Below, piece after piece: positions 35,851-45,295 of a stretch of 64,000 bases of DNA. The translations under genes were made by a program, and so were the position numbers. Below the pieces are notes generated by a model. It worked only from the letters and a program-made list of their open reading frames with translations, did no database searches and was not told the DNA's origin. This DNA is from Stappia sediminis (lineage in GTDB: Bacteria; Pseudomonadota; Alphaproteobacteria; Rhizobiales; Stappiaceae): positions 343,046 through 407,045 of the forward strand of contig NZ_WUMV01000009.1 in NCBI RefSeq assembly GCF_009826895.1, written 5' to 3'. Positions within the stretch are counted from its first letter, which is position 1, and each line of letters opens with the position of its first letter.

Positions 35851-36891
35851 ATGCGTACGGCGTTTGTAACTGGAACAGCCGGTTTTGTAGGCTTTCATCT
35901 GGCTCGGCTTCTCCTCAAGGAAGGTTTCCGCGTAGTCGGCTTCGATGGCATGACCGACTATTACGACGTGGAACTGAAGCGGCAACGGCACGCTATTCTG
36001 AGCGAAAATCCGCACTTCACGGCACATGAAGCCTACCTCGAAGACATGGATACGCTTGCCGCCGCCGTTCGCGACGCCAAACCTGAGGTGATCGTTCATC
36101 TCGCGGCACAGGCAGGTGTGCGCTACAGTCTGGAAAACCCGCGCGCCTATATCGATTCCAACCTGGTCGGCACATTCAACCTTCTCGAGTGCGCCCGCGA
36201 GTTCCCGCCCGAGCACCTTTTGATGGCTTCCACGTCGTCCGTTTACGGCGGCGAGACGAACATGCCGTTCATGGAGATCCAGAAGGCCGATACGCAGCTG
36301 ACCCTTTATGCCGCCACGAAAAAAGCAAATGAAAGCATGGCGCATTCCTATGCCCACCTGTGGAAAATCCCGACGACGATGTTCCGGTTCTTTACCGTGT
36401 ACGGGCCGTGGGGTCGCCCCGACATGGCGTTGTTCAAATTCGTGAAGGCAGGCCTCGAAGGCAAACCGATCGACGTCTACAACCACGGGAAAATGGCTCG
36501 GGATTTCACATTCGTGACAGACCTCGTGCGCGGCATTCGCCTGCTCATCGATTGTCCGCCTCCTCAGGTCGCGGAGCGCGGGATATCCATTCACAACGAC
36601 AGTTTGAGCGCAGTTGCGCCGCACCGCGTCGTCAACATCGGCAACTCGGAACAGGTCACGTTACTCGAATTCATCGATGAAATCGAAGCTGCGATCGGCA
36701 CGCCGATCGAGCGCAACTACATGGAAATGCAAATGGGCGACGTTCCCGCCACCTGGGCGGACACATCGCTTTTGCACGCGCTGACCGGATATCGGCCAGA
36801 GACATCGGTCAGGGACGGAATACGCGCCTTCGTGGATTGGTACCGCGAGCACTACCGGGACAGCGCACTGGCCGGTGCCCGGTCCGCCTGA
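35851..36891 (+). CDS. lpsL: UDP-glucuronate 4-epimerase (LpsL-like NAD-dependent epimerase)
   Basis: Interconverts UDP-glucuronate and UDP-galacturonate, the donor for galacturonic acid in rhizobial LPS and capsules. The 346-aa extended SDR shows TGTAGFVGFHLA (NAD-binding), FDGMTDYYDVELKRQR, VIVHLAAQAGVRYS, STSSVYGG and the active-site Tyr/Lys in LYAATKKANE, with FFTVYGPWGRPDMA downstream; the DYYD...LK and GPWGRPDMA patterns are typical of this epimerase. I start at the ATG at 35851, with GAGG five bases upstream; in-frame extension to 35824 is possible. It heads the surface-polysaccharide part of the window and implies a uronic-acid-containing polymer. Confidence 0.9.
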   Translation: MRTAFVTGTAGFVGFHLARLLLKEGFRVVGFDGMTDYYDVELKRQRHAILSENPHFTAHEAYLEDMDTLAAAVRDAKPEVIVHLAAQAGVRYSLENPRAYIDSNLVGTFNLLECAREFPPEHLLMASTSSVYGGETNMPFMEIQKADTQLTLYAATKKANESMAHSYAHLWKIPTTMFRFFTVYGPWGRPDMALFKFVKAGLEGKPIDVYNHGKMARDFTFVTDLVRGIRLLIDCPPPQVAERGISIHNDSLSAVAPHRVVNIGNSEQVTLLEFIDEIEAAIGTPIERNYMEMQMGDVPATWADTSLLHALTGYRPETSVRDGIRAFVDWYREHYRDSALAGARSA

Positions 36892-36929
36892 CTGCGATTG
36901 GGCAGCGTAGCCACCGCCCCGGCGGACAA

Positions 36930-37868
36930 TCAACCCGGACTGTTGGGAATTCGCACATTCCCGGTGGCTGCGAGGCGCGCACACTCTTCTTCCAGGGACC
37001 TTAGCGGGTCGGCAGGCAACCACCCAATAACAGTGCCAAACCAGGCTATGCGGACCGCGCCCGCCGATACTCCCTCCGATTTTCGCCGCCTGGCAATGCG
37101 TTGATAGCAGCGGCGAAGCAGCCTGCTCTGCACCGAACGATCCACATCGCCTTCAGCGAGGAAATTTCGCACGGCCATCAAATAGTCATGCAGCTCTTGC
37201 GACTTGTTGGAGGACACAGAATTCGCCGCATCGCGCACTTCGACGACGGCAGCTTCCAGCACCGCAAGACAAGAAGATGCGGCAGCGATACGAAGCGGAA
37301 GGCTCACATCCTGGATAAAGACGCTTCCATCCGCACCATTCGCAGCAATAACGTTGCTCGCTCTGGCCAGAAATCTGATGCCGACGAGACGACGCCGAAC
37401 GAGCGCAGGCAAAGCCGGAGAATATGTCTTGAACGCGTCCGGCGTTACTCTTGCGCTTCTTGAGCGCTGACCATCGATAAAATGCGCTTTGCCGCCATAA
37501 ACGATATCCGCCCCGGAAATTTCGCACGCCTCGATCATCGAGGCGCTCGCACCCTCAGGCAAACGATCGTCTGCATCTACAAAATGAAAATACTCTCCGG
37601 TCGCATTGGATAATGCCAGATTGGTTGCGGCGGCAGGCCCTTTGTTTTGCGGACTCGCCGCGATATTGATATCCACGTTTTGGATATGATTATATTTTTC
37701 AGCAAGGTCATGCAGCACTTCGACTGAATTATCGGTCGAAGCATCATCCGCAAAGCATATCTGTTTCAGCTTATCTGGAACTTGTACAATTATGCTTTCA
37801 ACAAGCTCATCAAGATAGTTTGCCTTGTTGTAGACCGGAACAATATACGAGATATGGGGTTTGCTCAT
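36930..37868 (-). CDS. GT2-family glycosyltransferase
   Basis: A 312-aa GT-A enzyme whose first 120 residues form the donor-binding domain: ISYIVPVYNKANYLDELVESI, CFADDASTDNS, NKGPAAATNLAL and the metal-binding FVDADD (about residue 98). The remainder is less conserved, and the usual ED catalytic motif is not obvious near 180-200, where QDVSLPLRIA lies instead. The ATG overlaps the sulfotransferase stop by 4 bp (ATGA), so it is translated together with that gene. The two may build and sulfate the same glycan. Base composition is more AT-rich than the capsule genes further on. Confidence 0.88.
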   Translation of the reverse strand: MSKPHISYIVPVYNKANYLDELVESIIVQVPDKLKQICFADDASTDNSVEVLHDLAEKYNHIQNVDINIAASPQNKGPAAATNLALSNATGEYFHFVDADDRLPEGASASMIEACEISGADIVYGGKAHFIDGQRSRSARVTPDAFKTYSPALPALVRRRLVGIRFLARASNVIAANGADGSVFIQDVSLPLRIAAASSCLAVLEAAVVEVRDAANSVSSNKSQELHDYLMAVRNFLAEGDVDRSVQSRLLRRCYQRIARRRKSEGVSAGAVRIAWFGTVIGWLPADPLRSLEEECARLAATGNVRIPNSPG

Positions 37869-38716
37869 GTCGAAATGGAATGAAGGCTGGGAAAGTCCAT
37901 CGAATATTCGAACCTTACAAAATCTTCCTTGAATTTTTCACGTACCATATCGGCAGTTTTGTCCGTGAAGAAAGATGCAATGTCATTCTTCCGGCGCTCA
38001 CTGGCATTCGTCACGTCACCGGCACGTGCAATTATCTCTTCAGAAGCATCAAGATGCTTCAATACCTTCATAAAATCCGAAGAGAAATCTTCCATCTTCC
38101 CCACATAGTCGTAGTTTATGTTTTTTACCTTCAACAAGTCACATTGTGTCCTCCAGTGCTGGTCCTGCATGTAATGCTGATGACGGCAAACACCTTCGAC
38201 GAATTCTTCAAAACCCATCTTTGCCCGCGTCTTGGGATCGCGATGCGGGTCCCATTTCCTCAGATAAATGCTCTTCTTTTCAGCATTGAAGCCCGGCTGA
38301 TCCACGCCACGTTGAAAGTAGGTATAGGCCGACACAAGCCTGTCGAACGGATTTCGCACAAACGAAAACGTGTAGTAATTTCTCCGCCCGGAGCAAATCT
38401 CAAAAAAATCCTTCTCACTCAAATGCTTGGGAAGCACGAACCCGGAGCCCTTGTGTCCCATGACATCGCGCGGGTTTTCCAAAGGCGGAAATCCGTTCAG
38501 TTCCCTCAGGCGATTGCGGATAGACGTGCTGGCGACCTTGGGATTGATCACATAAAGATATTTGCGCTCATGCGAGATGATGAACATAAGCTTCAGTCGA
38601 CGATATTCATGAAACTCAGGCGCCAACTCACGTATGAATTTTCTCGGCTCTCCCGACGGGAGTCGAACCCACAAATCATAGTATAGAGAACTGGAAAGCG
38701 TACCTATTCCGTACAT
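37865..38716 (-). CDS. PAPS-dependent carbohydrate sulfotransferase (sulfotransferase family 2 type)
   Basis: Transfers sulfate from PAPS to a carbohydrate hydroxyl. The 5'-phosphosulfate loop is YVINPKVASTSIRNRL (about 53-68) and the 3'-phosphate site is FSFVRNPFDRLVSAYTYF (about 118-135), the two signatures of HS2ST/CHST-like enzymes. The frame begins at the ATG with complement at 38714-38716 (283 aa), but MFIISHERKYLYVINPK at 38587 is how many relatives start and would give 240 aa. It is translationally coupled to the GT2 gene and follows the GSCFA gene by 11 bp. The PAPS supply genes cysD-cysNC lie 3-5 kb away. Composition is AT-richer than the surroundings. Confidence 0.9.
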   Translation of the reverse strand: MYGIGTLSSSLYYDLWVRLPSGEPRKFIRELAPEFHEYRRLKLMFIISHERKYLYVINPKVASTSIRNRLRELNGFPPLENPRDVMGHKGSGFVLPKHLSEKDFFEICSGRRNYYTFSFVRNPFDRLVSAYTYFQRGVDQPGFNAEKKSIYLRKWDPHRDPKTRAKMGFEEFVEGVCRHQHYMQDQHWRTQCDLLKVKNINYDYVGKMEDFSSDFMKVLKHLDASEEIIARAGDVTNASERRKNDIASFFTDKTADMVREKFKEDFVRFEYSMDFPSLHSIST

Positions 38717-38727
38717 ATCTTGGTCGC

Positions 38728-39756
38728 CTAGCCGATCAGAAAATGCTTGTGAAATGTTTTCATGATCATTTCGACCACACTTGACCTGATATGTCTGTTG
38801 TCTTTTTCATATGGATCTTTGAAATATTCTTTCACCAATTCGTATGATGGAAAATAATACAGATTATCATCGTCCGAGTGGTCACGATAAAACTCGTCGA
38901 CGGCAACGCGAAGCACGGCCTTCGACACCGAATTCGCGGTAATGCAGGAGACGGGGCGGAACGTCGCGACCAGCGGAACGGGAGACAGCGTCACAACAAT
39001 CGCGGCATCCGGCCGATGCTCACGGATCAATCGATAGATCGTTTGCAGGTTCGTCAGGTTCTCCGCAACGGACGAAACCTTGAAGCCATGAATCTCCGGA
39101 TCGTATTCGCTTCTGGGCACCGCGCGCCAGAACGCATCGCCCGTACGCTTGTCGTACCAGACCTCCGATAGACCGAGCGTAATGATGAATACGTCGGTTT
39201 GCTCGAAAATGTGGCGGGTTTCGTTCTGTATATCGAGGCTATCCTCGGCAACATTTCCCTTTTTGTCATGCCAGAGATTATCACCGAAAGCACGCTCGCC
39301 GAACGCCCACTCGAATTGCTGGGCTATCGCGAATGTATTCACCATTCCTTCGCCGCATCGAACGACGTAGCTATCAAGCTTCAGGTTTCCGCCAAAAATG
39401 TTGAAATTGTTTTTCGCAAGATAGTTCGTCATATGCGCGGCAAAGCAGCTGCCGAATGCAGTAACATAATGCTGCTTCGTGATGAACGGCTTCTCCGGCA
39501 GCCACCCTTTCAAGAAATAGTCTTCGATCGCATTGGCTTCGTGGAGATTTACCTTGGTCGGCTGATAGTTGGTATTCTCGCCCCTGTACCAGGTGCCGTG
39601 AGCAAGCTGCCGGTCGCTCCCCATCTTGATGACAACGGCGTCGGCTCCCGCAGCGCGTGCTTTCGCTTCAAACTTTTTCGCCTTGCCCGGGCGCAATCGT
39701 TCCTGTACCGACAGGGGCACGCGGCTTTTCAGCCAATATTGAAACTCCGACAACAT
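38728..39756 (-). CDS. GSCFA-domain protein (SGNH-hydrolase-like)
   Basis: A 342-aa protein with the name-giving motif of the GSCFA family, TAFGSCFAAHM (about residue 98). The family is related to SGNH/GDSL hydrolases, where a Ser acts as nucleophile; further blocks are FIITLGLSEVWYDKRTG, VVTLSPVPLVATF and YYFPSYELVKEYF with a late HIRSSVVEMIM. No signal peptide is seen, so it is probably cytoplasmic. It is the first gene of a GSCFA-sulfotransferase-GT2 operon, divergent from the GT61 gene with only 44 bp between. GSCFA proteins are often seen near glycan genes; an acyl-esterase or acyltransferase role on the glycan is inference. Confidence 0.88.
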   Translation of the reverse strand: MLSEFQYWLKSRVPLSVQERLRPGKAKKFEAKARAAGADAVVIKMGSDRQLAHGTWYRGENTNYQPTKVNLHEANAIEDYFLKGWLPEKPFITKQHYVTAFGSCFAAHMTNYLAKNNFNIFGGNLKLDSYVVRCGEGMVNTFAIAQQFEWAFGERAFGDNLWHDKKGNVAEDSLDIQNETRHIFEQTDVFIITLGLSEVWYDKRTGDAFWRAVPRSEYDPEIHGFKVSSVAENLTNLQTIYRLIREHRPDAAIVVTLSPVPLVATFRPVSCITANSVSKAVLRVAVDEFYRDHSDDDNLYYFPSYELVKEYFKDPYEKDNRHIRSSVVEMIMKTFHKHFLIG

Positions 39757-39800
39757 TCCCTAGTCCCCTATCTTCTTACCGCTGCGTTAGTATCAAGCAG

Positions 39801-40925
39801 ATGAATGAATTGCATCAAAAAAGTCGGTTCGTACGGCTTCGCCGGAAGGTCATGAATGCCTGGCCGTGGGCCGAGTACTCACCCTTCGCAGAAGAATTAC
39901 ACTGCGCGACGCGGCATCTGATCTCCGAACCGTTCAATGTCGATCTGCCGGAATTCCTGGTGCATCTACGTGAGGTTTGGGCCGACGGGCGAGATATAGC
40001 CTACGTGCGGCGATATCGTGGCGACCTCGCGGTGGATCCGAGATCGGGGCACGTCTTTTCGGGCAGGACGCTTTTGCGAGGCTCCACCGACATCGAACGG
40101 AACCGGTCGGCAGAGCCGACGCCGATCTTTGCCCGCCACATATTGCGACGCGGCCGCACGTTCGACCGGATCGCGCTCGCTCACCACAAGTTTTCCGGCA
40201 ACTATTTCCACTTCTGGAACAATATCGCCCCCAAGGCACCTTTGCTTTCGCTGGCTGGTGTTCCCGCCGATGTCCCGATCGTGGTGCCGAAGACGGCCGT
40301 GGACGTTCCGTTCTTCGCCCAGGCGCTGGAACTCGGCGTTTTCGGAGAGCGCCCCATAATCGTCCAGGGAAAGCGGGAGGTCATCAAGGCCGGCGAGATT
40401 TACGTAGCCAAACCCTTTGATGTCGATCGCACGTTGATCGACGCGACATTCGACGAATTGGGTCTGGAGAGATACCCTAAGGGAGACCGGCGCATCTTTA
40501 TCGCGCGCGGCCCGAAGTCCCCAAATCGGCGCTTCTTTCGCAACCAGTCGGACCTTGATGCGCTATTGGACGAATTCGGGATCGAGAAAGTCGACCCTCA
40601 GGACCTTACCCTTCGCGAGCAGATTGAAACATTCAGCCAGGCGGCAATTCTCATATCGGCTCACGGTGCCGGATTGACCAACCTGCTGTTTCGCCGACAT
40701 TCGCCGACGACCGTTATTGAACTTTTCAACCCAAATCTGCAATCGCTTCACTATGCCCTGATCGCGAATGCCTTCGGCCATGGTTATTTCGCCCTCCAGA
40801 ACCTGGCAGCCGAAGGACGAAATTCAGTGGCAAGTTCAGAGGTGGACTTAAAAGCTTTGCGGGAAATTCTGGAACGCGTAATCGATATCGGACCGCCCAA
40901 AAGGCAGCACCTGGCGACATCCTGA
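39801..40925 (+). CDS. GT61-family glycosyltransferase (DUF563)
   Basis: A 374-aa protein with the C-terminal signature of the GT61 family (related to plant xylosyl- and animal EOGT enzymes): FSQAAILISAHGAGLTNLLF (about 282-301) followed by TVIELFNPN, with an earlier ALAHHKFSGNYFHFWNNIAP-type block near 130. The ATG at 39801 gives a sensible protein; the 48-codon upstream extension overlaps the divergent GSCFA gene. It has no membrane segment. Position next to the sulfotransferase set and a shared 44-bp intergenic region suggest joint use in one glycan. Sugar donor unknown. Confidence 0.88.
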   Translation: MNELHQKSRFVRLRRKVMNAWPWAEYSPFAEELHCATRHLISEPFNVDLPEFLVHLREVWADGRDIAYVRRYRGDLAVDPRSGHVFSGRTLLRGSTDIERNRSAEPTPIFARHILRRGRTFDRIALAHHKFSGNYFHFWNNIAPKAPLLSLAGVPADVPIVVPKTAVDVPFFAQALELGVFGERPIIVQGKREVIKAGEIYVAKPFDVDRTLIDATFDELGLERYPKGDRRIFIARGPKSPNRRFFRNQSDLDALLDEFGIEKVDPQDLTLREQIETFSQAAILISAHGAGLTNLLFRRHSPTTVIELFNPNLQSLHYALIANAFGHGYFALQNLAAEGRNSVASSEVDLKALREILERVIDIGPPKRQHLATS

Positions 40926-40931
40926 TAGCAT

Positions 40932-40971
40932 TCGGCCTGTGCTCCGCAATAGCGGGCGGAACACAGGCCGA
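40932..40971. terminator. Bidirectional hairpin between convergent GT61 and cysNC genes
   Basis: CGGCCTGTG-CTCCGC pairs with GCGGAACACAGGCCG around a short AT-containing loop. It lies 7 bases past the GT61 stop and 28 bases past the cysNC stop, as expected for a shared terminator; U-tracts are weak. Confidence 0.6.
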
Positions 40972-40999
40972 TCTCCATCTATCTGATTAAACGCGCGAT

Positions 41000-42901
41000 C
41001 TACCGCCCGATATAGCCGTTATCTTCCAGATACCGCACGACCTGGTCGGCAAGCACATCCGCATCGCTACCGACGGTATCGAGAACGAGCTGCGCATTTT
41101 CCGGCTCTTCATACGGGCTGTCGATACCGGTGAAGTTCTTCAACTGTCCGTCACGCGCCTTGCGGTAAAGCCCTTTCGGATCGCGTTCTTCGGCAACCGC
41201 AAGCGGTGTGGAAACGTAGATTTCGATGAATTCATCGTCTTCGACGAGATTTCTTGCCATCTGGCGCTCGGCGCGGAACGGCGAGATGAAGGAAACGAGC
41301 GTTATCAGGCCCGCATCCACGAATAGCTTCGAAACTTCACCGACACGGCGAATATTTTCCACGCGGTCGGCCTCGGTGAAGCCGAGATCGCGGTTGAGCC
41401 CGTGGCGAACGTTGTCGCCGTCAAGCAGGTATGTGTGGCGGCCACGCGCGTGAAGCTTCTTCTCCACCAGGTTCGCAATCGTCGACTTGCCGGCGCCGGA
41501 AAGCCCGGTGAACCAGAGAACCGCCGGCTTCTGGCCCTTGAGATCGGCATGAGCCGTCTTGTCGACGTCAAGCGCCTGCAGATGAATGTTCGAGGCACGG
41601 CGCAACGCATACCAAATGACGCCGGCGCCCACGGTCTGATTTGTGAAACGGTCGATGAGGATGAATGATCCCATCTCCCGGTTTGTCTCGTATGGATCAA
41701 ACGCGATCGGAGACGACAGCGAAAGATTGCAGAAGGCAACTTCATTGAGATGCATTTCCTTCGCCGCCAGATGCTCGAAGGAGTTTACGTCGATCTTGTG
41801 CTTCAGCTCCGTGACCGTAGCCGTGACCGTCTGGGTGCCGGTCTTGAGCAGGTAGGGGCGCCCCGGATATAGCGCCTCGTCATTCATCCAGATCAGGTGT
41901 GCGGAAAACTGGTCGGCGACTTCCGCGCGCGAATCCGAAGCGCAAATGACGTCGCCACGGGAAATATCCACCTCATCTTTCAGAAGAAGCGTGATTGAAT
42001 CGCCGCTGACGGCTTCCTCAAGGTCGCCGTCCATCGAAGCGATACGGGAAATTTCCGTGGCCCTGCCGGATTTCGCGATAACGACCTTGTCGCCCGGCCG
42101 CACCGTTCCGCTTACAACCGTCCCGCAATATCCTCGAAAATCGAGGTTGGGCCGGTTTACCCACTGCACCGGCATGCGGAACGGGCGCTCGGCTTCGTCG
42201 CTCCCGATCTCAACCGTGTTGAGGTGATCGAGCAGGCTCATGCCCTGATACCACGGCATGGCCGGCGAACGTTCGATAATGTTGTCGCCCTTTAGCGCGG
42301 ATACCGGAACAATCTCGAGTGTCTCGAAATCGAAGGTTTCGCCGAATGCGCGATAGGCCGCTTCGATCTCGCGGAACCGCTCCTCGCTGTAGTCGACGAG
42401 ATCCATCTTGTTGACGGCGACGACGACATGGCGAATGCCGAGCAGCGACACGATAAAGGAATGGCGTCGCGTTTGCGTCAAAACGCCTTTGCGGGCATCG
42501 ATCAGTATAACGGCAAGATCGGCCGTCGAAGCCCCTGTCGCCATGTTGCGCGTATACTGCTCGTGGCCGGGCGTATCGGCGACGATGAACTTGCGCTTGT
42601 CGGTGGCGAAGAAGCGGTAGGCAACGTCGATCGTGATGCCCTGTTCGCGCTCGGCCTCAAGCCCGTCCACAAGCAGGGCGAAGTCGATGTCGTCGCCAAG
42701 GGTGCCGTGTTTTTTCGAATCGCGCGCAAGGGCCGCGAGTTGATCTTCGAAAATCAGCTTCGTGTCGAACAGCAACCGTCCGATCAGGGTCGACTTGCCG
42801 TCATCGACGCTGCCGCAGGTAATGAAGCGAAGGAAGCCCTTGTTTTCCTGCTCGGCCAGGTAATCGGTTATATTCGCCGAAATCTCGGTCAATTCGTTCA
42901 T
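41000..42901 (-). CDS. cysNC: Bifunctional sulfate adenylyltransferase subunit 1 / APS kinase (CysNC, NodQ-like)
   Basis: A 633-aa fusion. The N-terminal about 440 residues are the GTPase subunit of ATP sulfurylase ([47 protein letters not shown]) and the C-terminal about 190 residues are APS kinase ([18 protein letters not shown] at about 460, [29 protein letters not shown], the [13 protein letters not shown] loop). Together with CysD it makes APS and then PAPS. This is the NodQ-type architecture, used in rhizobia to supply PAPS for sulfation. It is the last gene of cysQ-cysD-cysNC (12 bp after cysD) and converges on the GT61 gene. PAPS is also needed for cysteine synthesis in some bacteria. 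Confidence 0.97.
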   Translation of the reverse strand: MNELTEISANITDYLAEQENKGFLRFITCGSVDDGKSTLIGRLLFDTKLIFEDQLAALARDSKKHGTLGDDIDFALLVDGLEAEREQGITIDVAYRFFATDKRKFIVADTPGHEQYTRNMATGASTADLAVILIDARKGVLTQTRRHSFIVSLLGIRHVVVAVNKMDLVDYSEERFREIEAAYRAFGETFDFETLEIVPVSALKGDNIIERSPAMPWYQGMSLLDHLNTVEIGSDEAERPFRMPVQWVNRPNLDFRGYCGTVVSGTVRPGDKVVIAKSGRATEISRIASMDGDLEEAVSGDSITLLLKDEVDISRGDVICASDSRAEVADQFSAHLIWMNDEALYPGRPYLLKTGTQTVTATVTELKHKIDVNSFEHLAAKEMHLNEVAFCNLSLSSPIAFDPYETNREMGSFILIDRFTNQTVGAGVIWYALRRASNIHLQALDVDKTAHADLKGQKPAVLWFTGLSGAGKSTIANLVEKKLHARGRHTYLLDGDNVRHGLNRDLGFTEADRVENIRRVGEVSKLFVDAGLITLVSFISPFRAERQMARNLVEDDEFIEIYVSTPLAVAEERDPKGLYRKARDGQLKNFTGIDSPYEEPENAQLVLDTVGSDADVLADQVVRYLEDNGYIGR

Positions 42902-42913
42902 GGTCCCGGCCCC

Positions 42914-43819
42914 TCAGAAATAGCCTTCGCGCTTCTTCTTTTCCATCGACGCAGAATCGTCGTGGTCGATCATTCGCCCGGAACGCTCCGAGGTCCTGGC
43001 AATCAGCATTTCCTCGACGATCTCTTCGAGTGTGTTTGCCCCCGATTCAACGGCGCCGGTCAGTGGATAGCAGCCAAGTGTTCGAAAGCGGACGAGCCGC
43101 ATTTCGGGGCTTTCTCCGTCCTTCAGAGGCATGCGCTCGTCATCGACCATGATAATCGTGCCATCCCGCTCCACGACAGGGCGGTGATCGGCGAAGTAAA
43201 GCGGCACAATGGGGATGTTTTCCGCCAGGATGTACTGCCAGATATCCAGCTCGGTCCAGTTGGACAGCGGGAAGACACGGATGGATTCGCCCTGCTTCAC
43301 GCGCGTGTTGTAGATGGACCAGAGTTCCGGGCGCTGGTTCTTGGGATCCCACGCATGCGCGGCCGTGCGGAACGAGAAGATGCGCTCTTTCGCACGGGAT
43401 TTTTCCTCATCCCGCCGCGCACCGCCGAAAGCGGCGTCGAACCTGTGCATATCGAGCGCCTGCTTCAGCGCATCCGTCTTCATGACCTGAGTGTAGTACG
43501 ACGATCCGTGATCGAAAGGATTGATATTGTCCGCCTTGCCCTGAAGGTTGGTATGGACAATCAGCTCCATTCCAGCTTCCGCGGCCATACGGTCGCGGAA
43601 TTCGATCATCTCGCGAAACTTCCAGGTCGTATCCACATGCATGAGCGGAAACGGCGGCGGAGCAGGATAAAACGCCTTGCGCGCAAGGTGCAGCATGACG
43701 CTGGAATCCTTGCCGATCGAATAGAGCATGACCGGCTTTTTCATTTCCGCCGCGACTTCGCGGATGATGCGGATCGATTCCGCTTCCAGTCTTTTAAGAT
43801 GGCTACGCCTTTGAGGCAC
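42914..43819 (-). CDS. cysD: Sulfate adenylyltransferase subunit 2 (CysD, NodP-like)
   Basis: The PP-loop ATP pyrophosphatase subunit of ATP sulfurylase, about 301 aa. The PP-loop is [20 protein letters not shown] (about 31-50); other marks are [48 protein letters not shown] and the C-terminal [10 protein letters not shown] and KKKREGYF. No ATG is available: a GTG at 43817-43819 has GGAG nine bases upstream and is my choice, while a TTG at 43828 would add three residues. It pairs with CysNC 12 bp downstream and follows cysQ by 84 bp. Confidence 0.95.
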   Translation of the reverse strand: MPQRRSHLKRLEAESIRIIREVAAEMKKPVMLYSIGKDSSVMLHLARKAFYPAPPPFPLMHVDTTWKFREMIEFRDRMAAEAGMELIVHTNLQGKADNINPFDHGSSYYTQVMKTDALKQALDMHRFDAAFGGARRDEEKSRAKERIFSFRTAAHAWDPKNQRPELWSIYNTRVKQGESIRVFPLSNWTELDIWQYILAENIPIVPLYFADHRPVVERDGTIIMVDDERMPLKDGESPEMRLVRFRTLGCYPLTGAVESGANTLEEIVEEMLIARTSERSGRMIDHDDSASMEKKKREGYF

Positions 43820-43903
43820 GATCGACAACTCCGAATACTTGGGCTCGCTTCGAGCCGGCGACTTGATATTGAACTCGGCGCACTTGGACAGGCCGTGGAT
43901 GGT

Positions 43904-44749
43904 TCAACCGACCTTGGCGATATCCGTCGACTTGAGCATTTTTTCGACCTTAGAACCGATTTCGGGATCGGCGAACGCGATGAAATGCGGATTGGCGAAA
44001 TCGGAATCGCTCGTCTGGTCGCGCTTGTCGTAGGCGAGTGGTACGCCCGCATCCGTCATTACACCCCCGCCGGCTGCCAGTAGAACGGCATGGCCGGCGG
44101 CCGTATCCCACTCCATGGTGCGGCCGAAACGCGGATAAAGATCGGCCTCTCCCGCCGCCAGCAGACAAAACTTCAGGGAGGAGCCCACGGAAACCCTCTC
44201 CGCGATTTCGAACTTCGCAAGAAACGCATCGGTCTCAGGCGAATTGTGGGATCGGCTCGCTACCGCCACGATGCCAGCCGGGTCGGCGTGTCGAACCGCT
44301 ATGCGCGAGGCGCTATCGCCGAATTCCTCACCTCGGCACAGATACGCGCCACACTCACGCCCGCCCGCATAGGATGTTCCGCGCGCTGGCGCATGCACGA
44401 CGCCGCATACCGGCTGGTTCTTTTCGATAAGTGCGATATTGACCGTATAATCCGACCGTCCGGCGATGAATTCCTTCGTACCGTCCAGCGGATCGACGAG
44501 GAAGAAACGGTCCGCTGAGGCGGGCACGGAACCAGCGCTGACCGCTTCTTCCGCGACAACGGGAATGCCGGGGCACGCTTTTTCGAGTTCGGCAAGAATG
44601 AACTCCTCGACCGCCCGGTCGGCCTGCGTCACCGGCGAGTCGTCCGCCTTGCTTTCCACCGCCGTATCGACCTGAAAATACTCAAGCGTAATGGCGCCGG
44701 CCGCCCAGGCGATCGCATTCAACTTCTTCGCGAGTTCCAAATCGGCCAC
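43904..44749 (-). CDS. cysQ: 3'(2'),5'-bisphosphate nucleotidase CysQ
   Basis: Hydrolyses PAP, the toxic by-product of PAPS-dependent sulfation, to AMP. The 281-aa inositol-monophosphatase-fold protein has the metal-binding EEAV (about residue 68), DPLDGTKEFI (about 87-96) and WDTAAGHAVL (about 217) motifs of the family. The start is a GTG at 44747-44749 with AAAGGAGG six bases upstream; the 74-codon extension in the open frame is not conserved-looking. It leads the cysQ-cysD-cysNC operon, so PAPS synthesis and PAP disposal are produced together, which fits a dedicated sulfation role. Confidence 0.95.
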   Translation of the reverse strand: MADLELAKKLNAIAWAAGAITLEYFQVDTAVESKADDSPVTQADRAVEEFILAELEKACPGIPVVAEEAVSAGSVPASADRFFLVDPLDGTKEFIAGRSDYTVNIALIEKNQPVCGVVHAPARGTSYAGGRECGAYLCRGEEFGDSASRIAVRHADPAGIVAVASRSHNSPETDAFLAKFEIAERVSVGSSLKFCLLAAGEADLYPRFGRTMEWDTAAGHAVLLAAGGGVMTDAGVPLAYDKRDQTSDSDFANPHFIAFADPEIGSKVEKMLKSTDIAKVG

Positions 44750-45295
44750 CGCAGCCTCCTTTGCGTTCGGACAGGCAGCAGGTATAGCCGTCCTTCGCGA
44801 TTTGCAAGGAAACACCCGCCCAAATATCCCTTCGACCGGAGCATGATTTTCCAACGGTACACGCCCTTTGCGATCATCCCACCAGCGACGCACGGTCTCT
44901 TCGCAACGCGGCGCGGGTGCCGGACGCCAACATTGCACACCGAGAGCCGGCAATTCCGCGATTATCCACAATCAAGTGTCCCGCGGGAGTGCGACCCAAT
45001 TATAAACGCTGCGTCTTCGTTAATTTCCTAGCTAAGATTACGCTGTGCGAGTACCGCAGTTGCATATGGCCCGACCAGCCATTATCAAATCAACTGCTTA
45101 AGTGCGCCGGTTTCGTTACGAGAGGACCATTCATCAAATGACCCGGCACGTTTAAACGTGAATCAGCCCGGCTCTGCTCCGGCTAAATCAGGCGGCATTG
45201 CATCGGCCCGGCGGCGTTGCGGGCGGACGTTTGATGGTTGGAGGATCAAGAGAATGGGCTCAACTTTGGAAATTCCGGATTGAACGGCGATTGGA
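44750..45295. other. 546-bp intergenic region between divergent cysQ and rkpA
   Basis: No supported gene on either strand. It must hold the promoters of the cysQ operon and of rkpA. An AT-richer patch at about 44998-45070 is the best place for the rkpA promoter, but I see no firm consensus. Confidence 0.5.

Noticed and set aside
38645..38672. tRNA T-arm-like sequence on the minus strand within the first codons of the sulfotransferase frame
   Set aside because: Only a T-loop and pairing stem are seen; no anticodon arm, D-arm or matching 5' acceptor could be found, so it is not called as a tRNA remnant or att site.
42428..44083. A 551-codon open frame antisense to cysNC and cysD
   Set aside because: It mirrors two strongly conserved enzymes and its composition is the usual by-product of GC-rich codon bias; the translated sequence has no recognisable domain.
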